Shown: piece after piece, positions 21,347 through 33,300 of the stretch | Numbering within the stretch: position 1 is the first letter of the stretch | Layout of the letters: the number at the start of each line of letters is the position of its first letter | Program-made: the position numbers and the translations under genes | Notes under the pieces: generated by a model | Told to the model about the DNA's origin: nothing | Database searches by the model: none | Seen by the model: only the letters and a program-made list of their open reading frames with translations | Source of the DNA: Limnephilus marmoratus | Taxonomy: Eukaryota; Arthropoda; Insecta; Trichoptera; Limnephilidae | DNA length: 64,000 nt | Assembly: GCA_917880885.1 (NCBI GenBank) | Contig: OU862928.1 | Coordinates: forward strand, 37,436,962 to 37,500,961 | Direction: 5' to 3'

Positions 21347-24300
21347 CTGAAAAATAAAAATAACTTATAGATATTTTATATTTAACTACAATTTACGGTC
21401 AAAACTGACGAAATCAAATTGAAAAAAAGTCAAGAGTGTCAGGAGTTATAAAATGATCTGAGATGAAGTTAGCAACGAATCTCTGCTCCTATGTACAGAA
21501 AGAATGGGGTGACTTGGGCATGTACTCAGAATGCTAGAAGACTGACTTCCGCATAAAATACTGGCAGTAATTCTAGGGGAGAGACGTCCAGTGGGTCGCG
21601 CTAGACGAAGTTAAGGAAAGCAAGTCCAGAGGACGTGCAAGGAGATACTGGGCTTGAAATGGACGACATTGTTCCGACTCCCGCGTAAAACACCAGCAGC
21701 TATTCTAGGAGAAAGACGTCCAGTGGATAGCGTCGGACAAAGTTGGGAAAAGCAACTCCAGAAGACGTGCAAGGAGATACTGGGCTTGAAATGGACGACA
21801 TTGTTCCGACTCCCGCGTAAAATACCAGCAGCAATTCTAGGGAAAAGACGTCTAGTGAATCGCGTCAGACAAAGTTGGGAAAAGCAACTCCAGAGGACGT
21901 GCGAGGAGATACTGGGCTTTAAATGAACGACGTTGTTGCTGTTGTTGCTGCCCAGGACATGGACACATGCGCCTTATCGAAGCGATGATAGGGAACTGGT
22001 CACCAAACTAAATAGGGAAAAGGTACCAGATGAGGTGATGAGAACTGTTGCATCTCCACAAGCGAAAGATCTAAACAACCTTAAGCCCAAAATAAGCACG
22101 TTTCTTAAGAGACAATAAAACCAGGTATTCTTTTTCTTCTTTTTGAATGCTCGTAACGGAGCCCTAATTTGAATATTTACCTGGGTCCATAAGTGCAGAC
22201 GAAGAGCTTCCAGGTCTTTCCAGCAGGGTCCTTGAACACGACTTGGCCGCATCCGACATATTGTGTCGCTGCCCAAACAAGCTGGAAGGGAAAAAATAAC
22301 AATTTGTATAATTTTTTTAATTAATAACCTTTTTATTAAAAATACTAAACTCTAAGTTCGACTGTTACAAACTCCTATAAACTCATAAACTTACGAATAC
22401 CCACAGTAACAACACGACAAAATACACTATTCTACTGCAGCATGCACAAGCGTAACCACATTGCCCACTCTCCGATACGAAACTATTTCACTAAGAAATC
22501 AGTACTTCAGTGATGTTGACATATCAACTTTGCGAGTTTTGTGGACCTTGTAAAATATTTATTCCAACATTATTCCTAAACATATCTTGTATTTTTGTAA
22601 ACGTATCAATTTTTTTTTTCTAATTTTTTACTTTTATTTTTATGACTTGTGTGCCTTTTTTATCTAATTTTATTTTTTATTATTTATTTTCTTAAGTTTC
22701 AAAATTGTCGGTCGCGAATCAATTTTACTCCCGATCATATAAAAGCCCACTCGGCGTTAAATAAATAAATAAACAGAAACTTTCAAGTAAAAAAAAAATT
22801 AAATTAAGATATTTAAAAAGTAACTGTCTATAAAATGCATATTTAATCCTATGTCTAACTAATCCTTGTGTAAAAAAAAAATTAAGTTTTGTACCCAATG
22901 TAAAAGCGCCATATGCGTATAAAGTAAAATAAATAAATATTTGCATTTTTTTTACATGAATACCTCACAAGAGTCCCAACTGCTCCCGTCTGGAGCCAGT
23001 GGGACTATGGCGTCCCCAATTGGGGTATGTTGTGAGGCTGAAGGTAATGGGGAAGGGAAGGAGATGGGGAAAAGGGAGGGGGGGAAGTACCTGGCTATTC
23101 AGATCTGGTCATCAAACACGGCTAACGCCATTTCAAGCAACGTTTCGATTCTGAGTGGTGGTCTTACACCAGGGCCATACTGAGAGTATCTTCCACTCAG
23201 GAACGTGCCGCAAATATACTATATATTATTTTTTTATAAATGAATAAATTGTGAAATAACACAAATTAATCAAATGAAATTTATTTGCCACGCCGGGGTC
23301 CGATCCCGCGATCTTCGGAGTGCTAGTCAAGAGCCTTACCACTGGACTACGCCGGCCATCATGCATATCATGCATGATGCATATTTGTGCTTTTTCGGTC
23401 GTTAATGCACATTTTTGTAGTTTTTTTTTACATTAACTCCATACAGGAGGCCCGGAGGAAAATAATTTCCCTCAGAACCAATGCCATCTTGGGAATGCTG
23501 TGTGGAGGGTTCTTTTTAGGAAAGAAAGAGGATGAACTTCTGGAAGGAAATAGGATTGAGGGGTGGGTAGGAATCTGTGGGTCAGTTTGTCCAAGAGTGA
23601 CGGACGTATGAATCCGTCCCTGGTTCGAGGAATTCTGGTTGAAGAGGTCAAAAGACCTCCTTAACCAGTCTCTCTCGCCCGCCAAAACCTTTGCAAACCT
23701 CACCCCATGAACCAAGGCAACCCTGCTAAGTTCCCAAACGTAGCGAATCACTTGGGATGACCTATGGCAGAGGTGTTGGTTACCCAATCCAGCAAAATGA
23801 TTCACAGCTATAATGCTGTATATGGCAGTGACGGATTTATACTTTTCGTAAGTATAGGCCACTTCATTTTAGAAGTTGCCACCTATCGTAATCACTCACT
23901 TGTAGGCTGCCGCCCCTAGGCCGCGGCTTATACGGCCTATTGACAAATCCAGGACTGGTCTATGATCATAACTAATTGGATCCCGGTATGCGTTGCAATG
24001 CCATATTCAAATAAATACATTGTTTCTCCCTGCATGTCCTTTCCCGTGCGACCCCGTTCCTCTCCCGCGTCCCCTTTCCCTCCCGCCTTCCCACTCCCCT
24101 CTCCCGCTCCCTCGTCCCGCCAACCCCCCTCCTGCGTTCCATATATTCAGTCCCAGTACATTCAGCGCCCTTGAGGTGATTTTTCACAAAAACGGCGCTA
24201 TATAAATTAGCCAAAAATTAAATAGTATTATTCAGTTTTTAAACAGCTCGATTTTTACAATTTTTCATTCAAATTATCATTTTTCATATATTAAATATTC

Positions 24301-27300
24301 ATTTTTGTATATTATAAGAACAATCGATCAAATTTGGTACCTAACATAGATATCTATTTAAAATATCTAGAATTATTGATTCGATTTAAAGTATTAGGCG
24401 AGTACTTTAAATAAATTCATTAATTTAAGGAGTTTCGAAAATTGAATTTTGATTTAACAATCATTGTTTTGCAAAATGTCTCAAATTTTAATAATTTTGA
24501 CGGTTTTGAAAGAGTTTTTGCATTGATTGAAAAACTTTTCAAATGTATTGTCATGTGGTTGTAATAATCCAGAAACCTTCGCGGGGGTTTAAACAAGGTA
24601 TTATGAAAGTTTCAAACATTTTCTACGCTCAATATAGCAATTCATAGACACAGACATCTCATATACTCTATAAATACATATGTATAGAATCTTCAGTTTC
24701 AGTTTCGCCAATCATACCCACCAAATTATTAACAAAGGTATGAAAACATTAGGCTTCGTATTAAGAACAACTAAAAACTTTAATTCCATAGAAACCGTTA
24801 AACTATTATATGTATCTCTAGTTAGAAGCCAAAATGAATATTACTTGGTAGTTTGGTCTCCATCTTACAAAATTCACATTAATAACATTGAGCGAATACA
24901 AAAAAAAATGTTAATTTTAAATTTAATGTCCCGCTTTTGGTGGGATATTTAATTTAATTCAGTCTTCTGACTTAGAATATAATCTATTACTAAATATTTA
25001 AAAAAAAACACATACTAGTAGACAAACGTAAAATAAACGACTTAACATTTTTATTCAAAATACTTAACTCTAAATTAGACTGTTGCGAACTCCTGCAACT
25101 CATAAACTTACGAATACCAACAGTAACCACACGACAAAATACACTATTCTACTGCAGCGTTCACAAGCGGAACTACATTGCCCACTCTCCGATACAACCA
25201 TTTCACACTACGGGAAATCATCACTTAGGTGATGTTGACATATTTAACATCAACTTGGCGAATGTTGTGGATCTTGTAAAAAACTTATTCCAAAACTATT
25301 CCTGAAAATATCTATATTATTCTATCAAATCGCTGTATTTTTGTACTTTTTTGTATTTTTGTGACTTGTGTGCATTTTTTATCTAATTTTATTTTTATTA
25401 TTTCTTTATCTGTTTAAAAATCATCTGTCATGAAATAATTGTACTACTAAACATCTAAAAGCCTTCTGGGCGTTAAATAAATAAATAATAATAAATTTAA
25501 CATTATCGACAAATATACCCAAGCTAGCGTATTTTGATTTTTATAAAAAAATAACAATTTGTACAGGTTATATTTTCAAATATAGATTACCTGTGTGTAG
25601 TGGCCTTGGAGGACCTGCGTGAGGGGTCCGAAGGTAAATTGCTTGTATTCATTGTACCAATAGTTGATTCCACTTTTCCACTTATACTTGGGATCGGCGC
25701 AGTACACGATGCACTCACCCACAGCGGGAAAGCGAGCTGCCAAATAAAAACAACCACATCATCAAAATTCACAGATTATAAAAGAGATAGAATAAAAACT
25801 TAATTTCATATGTGACATTGTCATCAAATGGCCATAAGGCGCCATTTTGTTTTATTGACAGTTTTTTTTTTATATTAGCCTCACGCAGGAGGCCCTGAGA
25901 AAAATAATTTCCCTCGGGCCTATGTAAATATTATTATATTATATTATATTATTCGTAAGGGCGTAAATAAATAGACTAACTGAAGTATTTTCGTTACAAA
26001 ACACGTGTGAGGATCTTTTTTTAAATAATTTTATTTTAACTAAAATTAAAATTCTTAAACATAGCTTTCCCAGATAATTTAATTATATGATTTGAAATGT
26101 GTGTTGTATAATACAAAATTTTGTTTGAAAATTTAACAAATCTGCCAACGACCTACGGTAAAACCGTATTGTACAAAAAATAAACATATTTTCTATAAAT
26201 TTAAGACATAGCTTTACTAGATAAAAGAACAGTCTTTCGAAATCAATTTATATTTTTTTGTGTAAAAGAGTCAATACGTCTAAAATTTGATTTTAAAATG
26301 ACATATTTCCGGTTAACAAGGACATATTTATTCTTGAAGAGCCCCAATACAATAATTATTGTCTGCCTGTGGATAAGGCATACATAAGAGTTTTAAATAT
26401 ATTCTAAAATAATAAAAAAAAATGATTAATAACACGGATATCTTCTATCTTCTATCTATCTTCTATCTTCTTCTATAAAAATGAATCGCCGAAATGTATG
26501 TACGCGCATAACTTCCGAACGACTGCGCCAAATTGGATAATTCTTTTTTTGTTGTGTTCGTTATGGTCAGGACAAGGTTTGTATAAAACTACTGGTGAGC
26601 TCTGGCATTACGAAATTTATATACAAAATTGCAATAGGTGGCACGCGAACTGTTTGAAAACTGAATGTACCGGGACTGAATTAATGAAATGCGGGAGGGT
26701 GGAGGGTTGGCGGGACGGCGGAAGCGGGCGAAGGGAGTGGGAAGAGGGAAGGCGGTGTGGGAACGTGAGAGGGGGAAGGGGACGCGGGAGAGGAAGGGGA
26801 GGCGGAAGGGGAACAGGACGAATGGGAAAGGACACGCAGGAAGAAACAATTTATTTATTAAATGGCATTGCAACGCATGCCGGGAACCAGCTAGTTTCTA
26901 ATAAATTTGACAAAAACGGGATAAACACTTTAGAATGTGACGATTGTGACGCACAGCATGTAGGAATGACTACTAGAAATTTTAAAACTAGAATCAGGGA
27001 ACATAAAATTTGTTTACGAAATAAAATTAATTTTGTTAACTAGTGACAGAGCTGAGGTTAGAACTTGATTATAATAAATTTAAAAATTAAATAAACTATT
27101 CTATCATTAATAATTTAGCTAATTAGAATCAATTGACGTCATATTTTTCTTATTCCATTACTTTTTAGTGTATCTAGTACTTTTTTATTTCTATTTATAT
27201 TTTTGTTTTAAATAATTTGTTTTCAACATTTAGCTTCATAACTTTTTGAATATAATAATATATTCAAAAAGTTTTTTTTCACTTTTATATGTACAATTTT

Positions 27301-30300
27301 TTTTTGTTTTTTTCCTGAATGTTAAGTTATAATTTTTAATTATTTATTAATTTTTACTTTTTCCCCTTTAAACACGAGTTTTTAACTCTCGTAAAGATAA
27401 ATATGACTAGTTTATAATTTGAAATATATATTATCATGTTAATTTAAGTACCTTTATGATTGAAATAAATAAATTTAATTTTTTTTTAAATAACTACTCC
27501 GAGTTTGCTAACCATCTAATAGAGACAGGCCATAGCTTCAAAAAAAAAACTAAGTTTAAACTTTGCAATGTAAATTTATATTTTAATTTGTGCGCTTTAG
27601 AAACTTTGGAAATTGACAAAAAAATTAAATCGAAAATTAATTTAGTTAATAGAATAATAGAACCATGTAAATCACCTCTACTTACAATGTTTCCATGTAA
27701 TTTTGACTCCTCCCACCGTTCTCCCCCTCCACCAAAATCCCCCCTCCCACCCCCGCCTAATTAATTTTTGTAATTTTATGGAATTTTTAAGTTAGTTTTA
27801 AATTTGCTCGTGAATGACACGGACGTGTCGAAACTCGTCGCAAAAAATTAAAAATTTTAGTAACAAATTTGCAATGAAAATTAAAACTCTTCAAAACAAA
27901 AATGTTTTAAATGTAAATAAAGCCTTACGATCTTTCCTTATGGCGGCAGGGCTGTGTTTGAACGACATTTTGTCTGCCCAATTCTGTGCGAGGACCTCCA
28001 GAGCATCGTCCCATACCTGGAATACACAAATTTCACAGTCGTCATTTATAATTTGAACATTTTCATTTGTTGGATCACCGGCATCGCCGAATATGTTCAA
28101 GAAATCCGTTGCGATGTGAAACGCCTCCTTGAGTTCGATACAATCAGTTTTTTTTTTACATTAGCTCAGTACAGAAAAAAAATGAGAGTGTGCAATTCAC
28201 ACGCAGTAAAAGTGAAACTAGAAAGTCGCTAGATGTCGCTTTCTTTTCTTTTGCCTGTTTATTTTAAAGTGGTTTGAAGATTGGATGTTGATTTTACAAA
28301 AATAAAAATGTTTATTTTTTTGGGTTTGATAGGTTTCGAACCTCCGTTCGCTGGATGTCTCTCTGGGCGCTGAGAATCAAGCGCTTTATACCGCGGCGCT
28401 CTTTGAGGCCCGCGCGTAGTTGTGAATTAACGGCATTATATTAGAACCGAGGACCGTCAATTAATAATATTTTGTAACGTATTTCCGTTTCATCCGAATT
28501 TCAAATCACTAACGGAGTTAAAGAAGTTTCACCTCAAAATTCCCCTTAGGGTCTATGTGATCTTTGGGGATGCCGTGTGAAGCGTCTTTTTAGGGAAGGA
28601 TGAGAGGAAGTTCTGGGAAGGAAAAGGTATGAGGGGCGGGTAGGAATCTGGGGGTTAGTATCTCCAGAACATATGAATCCATCCCTCCCACTGCGGAAAG
28701 GCGATGTTGAGAGAGTCCTGCTGGAGAGATTAAAATGTCGCCTTCAATTTGGGAGGCGGGATTGGGTACCGCCGCCCCGGGAACCTTTATTGGATAACCA
28801 ACACCTCTGCCATTGGTCACCCCAAATGGTTCGCTACGTTTGGTGATTTAGCAGGGGTGCCCGGGTTCATGGGGTGAGGTTTGTCTAGGTATTGGAGGCG
28901 GATGACCAGGACACACTGATCCCCAGATTCCTACCCACCCCTTAAACCCTTTTCCTTCCCAGAACTCTCCTCTCCTTCCTTTCCCCCAAAACCCCTCCAC
29001 ACAGCATCCCCAAAGATGACATAGACCCTGAGGGAAATTATTTTCCTCAGGGCCTCCTGAGTGGAGCTCATGTAAAAAAAAAAAATCGGTCTCTCCCGAT
29101 CCGCCCTACCACGCAGTCGGTGGGCAGACGCATCCGCCGCTAAGATCCGGAAAACCTCACCCCATAAACCCTGGCACCCCGGCTAAGTCACAAAACGGAG
29201 CTAACCACTTGGGTTGACCTTTGGCAGAGAAGTTGGTTATCCAATAAATGGTACCCGGGGCGGCCGTACCCGGTAAATGTTTCATTGTCGCAACAAACGC
29301 TGAGACAGATCTCGAGTTCGATACAAAGCATATCAATTCAAGTGCTTCGTTGCTGCGACAAACGCCGAAACCAATTTTAAGTTCGATACAAAGCTTATCA
29401 GGAGGTCTAGAACGAACAACCGACAAAACCCTATATCAATTTGATATTGACTAAATTCCTCGTCGATCAGTTGGCGTTAGCAAGCGAGCACGGTCAACAA
29501 TTGATAAGTAATATTCCGACCGACGATTGACAAGTTAAAGTGAGGCCTCCACAGTAGCAGATAAGCCACGGTTAACTGTCAATATATACTTTTTTAAATA
29601 ATGTCGTTCGTTATGCAAAATAACTAGCTTATTAATGAATGGACATGAACTAACGAAGCTCTTAGAGTTGAAAGAAATCGTATACGCGATCCATAGACTT
29701 AATTAATTAATATAAGATAAGTTCTTCGTTGCTGTGACAAAGGCCGGAACTTATCGAGTTCGATACAAAGCGTATCAGTTCAAGTGTTTCGTTGCTGTGA
29801 CAAAAAGAGAAACCAATCTCGAGTTCGATACAAAGCGTATCAGTTCAAGTGCTTCGTTGCTGTGACAAACGCCGGAACTAATCTCGAGTTCGATACAAGG
29901 CGCATCAGTTCAAGTGCTTCGTTGCTGTGACAAATAGCGAAACCAATCTCGAGTTCGATACAAAGCGTATCAATGCAAGTGCTTCGTTACTGTAATAAAT
30001 AGCGAAACCAATCTCGAGTTCGATAAAAGCGTATCAGTTCAAGTTGCTGTGACAAACGCCGGAACTGACCGGCAAGAAAGGGCTAGATATGGTGGGATGA
30101 TAAACTTTATAATAAATAAGGTAGTGTTGAAACCTTACCAGTTTATTCATGTTGGAGGCTTTAGGTTGACCAGGAAGGGTCCCGTTGGCCACTTTTCTGC
30201 GGAGATCATTGTGGTAGTCCACAATTAGTTTCTTATCTGCGCAGGTCACGTTCCCGCTGGCTGTTATTATAAACAAAACAAAAACAATTAGATTAGTATT

Positions 30301-33300
30301 ATAAATTGAAAAATTATGTGTATTATCCAGTGAGATGCAAAGTGGTATTAAAAAATTAAAAGAGGGTTTGTAATTTCAATTTATTGTGTAGATATTCAGT
30401 CATGTATATTTGCAGGAAACGTGTGTAGGTACTTAATCACTCTTTTATTAATTTTTAAATGATTTAATACGTTGCGTTTTGTTTCAAAAAGGACAAGTTG
30501 CTTACAAAAATACAAGGCACGTTAAATTTATACTAATCGAACAAAAAATGTGGCACTGCTTATGAAAAGGATAACCATTCAAAAATATGTTGAGATGAGA
30601 TATGGGTCATTGTATATGGTATGGGTCGCTAAAATTCATTTAAGATTGTAATGCTTTATAAATATAAAACTAAGTAAGTAAAGAATTAACCACGTTGGTT
30701 GCCATTGTAATGCTTAATAAATAGTTCAACATTTTTATAAGAGATTAATAGTTAAAATAAAAGAATTGTGGCTATAATTTAATTATATTATTCAAATTTA
30801 AAAAAAACAGAACTTGTACTCTATTAACATAAATAAAATAATAGTATTCTATTATTTTTAACTCAGGGTCGTGTTTAGCCTAAAAGAAACTAAATAGTTA
30901 GAAACTAATAAAATCAATCGATAGCTTGTCGCGTTTCAAAATAAAATTAAATATTTTTAAAAAGATCATCACGATGTGAAAATTACTACAAAGGGGGCCA
31001 GTTCAAATTGAACAGAATATTAAATTGTAAATCAATATTAATGTATTAAACTCAAAACTAAACGAAGTATTAGCTCATGTGTCAACAGAGATCCATCGAA
31101 GTACTCGTCGAAACAAACATCCAGATTCTCTGACTTCCTATTCGGAACTGTTTGAAACATTAGCTTGCCCATAGTATGTTTTATGCAACAGAAGAATGCA
31201 GGATTCTAATTTTTCTAATTTGTCTTTCCAATTAGGAATTAAAAATCAATTCGAATTAATGTGTAGCAACCGATTTAATGAGTGGGTGCTTAGTTAGCAT
31301 TATAATTTCAAACTGTACAAGATTACAACCGATTGATTTTCAAAATGGTTTTAACAATAATAATGGTTTTAATGTTGCAATTTTTATACTAGGTCCTTAT
31401 ATATGAAATTGACGTTTTGCCGTACTGGCAACTTTGATCTCAAATATCTTCTCTTTGGTTAGGAATTCCAAATTCTAATTTATACAGCTATTTACTCACG
31501 TATTTGTGTTTCGAAAATTATAATTCATTTGTTTTTTCCTTACTTGATTTTTTTCTTTGAGTCACTTAGTTTGCAAAATGGAAAACTTGAAATATCGCGT
31601 TATTTACGAGTACGAGTTCCACCGTGGCGCCAGTGCTGCAGAAACGGCTCGAAGAATTAATGATGTGTATGGCGACGGTGCCGCAAAAGAAAACACAGTG
31701 CGTTTTTGGTTCCAACGTTTTCTTACTGGAAATTTCGACCCGCAGAACAAGCCCAGTGTACGGCCGGAGACCAAACTTGACAAGGAAGAATTGAAGGCTA
31801 TTGTGGAAGCGGATCCATCGCAAACCACGTCCGAGTTAGCTGCAGGCTGCGGTGTTAGTGATGAAACTGTTTTAATCCACTTGAAGCAAATTGGGAAGGT
31901 GAAAAAGCTTGAAAGGTGGGTACCTCACGAATTGAGTGAAGCAAATCAACAAACGCGCGTTAGAACGCTAGACCACACACTGCACTGCACAACAGACGGC
32001 TACCAAATTAGAGGTGCTTCAATTGGAATGTCTAAGACATCCCACGTACTCTCCGGACCTTGCCCCAACAGATTACCATTTTTTTCGAAATTTGGATAAC
32101 TTCTTGCAAGGGAAAAAATTCAACTCCGATGGGGCAGTCCAAACCGCCTTCAAAGATTTTATTGATTCCCGTCCGAATGGTTTTTTTTGTAAAGGGATCG
32201 ATGAACTACCTATGAGATGGCAAAAGTGCATAGATAGCAATGGTACATACTTTGATTAAATAAATATATTATATTTTAAAAAAATCGACTTTTTGTTCCT
32301 CCCATACAAAACGCCAATTTCATATTGTAAGGACCTAATATTTGTTCTGACCGTTAAATAGCTTCAAATTTCAGTTTCAACGTGTTTTGCTATTGACAAT
32401 TTTATAAGACGATAGTTTTTAAGGAAGTACCCCCTCTACAATGTAAAACATTAAGAAAAATGTATTTAAAAGGGAACGAAGAGAGACAAAAAAGTTTTTT
32501 AAAACTTTAATAACTATAAAAGATATGATAAAGTCACCCACAAGCGTGACGGACTTCGATTGCTCAGTTTTTTTCTTTAGAGTTTTACATTGTAGAGGGG
32601 GTACTTCTAAAAGGGGCTACTTCTTCTACTTCTTAAACTGTCGTCTTATAAAATTGTCAATAGTAAAACACGTTGAGACCAGTAGCGGCCGGTGGTCAAA
32701 ATATGTGGGGGTTCACCAGAGTCATTAAGTTAGATACTAAATTTAGGAAAGGTACATATCTAGGTACTTATAAAGAAGTTCTATTCTCCGTTCTGTTATA
32801 TACAAAACAGTTTAAAATACAATTTAAACCATATATTTCAAAAAATACTTAAGGAACACTGAAATAACAACCAATGGAAGTTTCTCACCTGTACTTTTGT
32901 TCCAATTGCGGGTCCTGTTTTCACAACTGTCATACGAACGCGAATTCCCAAAATTCATATTCGTACTTATTGCTTCGGAAATGTAAATGTCAAACGAAAA
33001 TAAACCAGAGAAATGCAACAAAAAATGAAATGGTGGATGTAGTAGCCGGGGACCATAAACAAACCAAAGTGGACTTATGAATTATGATATCATATCGATA
33101 TCACACAAAGATTCGGTTGACATTTTGGATCGGAGTTATGCCCGCCTGCTGACAACTAATCAGCTAATCAATCATTATTATTATAGACATGCTTTGACTT
33201 GAAGAGAAGAACGCGGGGAACATTCGTTAAAAATAGTAGCCCTGCTGTTAAATTGAAGACAAAATGTGGACAAAAATTTTACATATAAGCGTTCTTGTTT

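Noticed and set aside
26498..26901. Gly/Arg-rich and Pro-rich frames on both strands
   Set aside because: They come from a purine-rich block of a nonautonomous element (also at 23958-24215 inverted); no domain and no start context.
32874..33080. Cys-rich 68-codon frame in hAT copy 1 (also at 42984-43178) as a zinc-finger protein
   Set aside because: Conserved only as part of the repeat; the two copies differ by indels, and spacing of C and H does not match a known finger. It could still be a relic.
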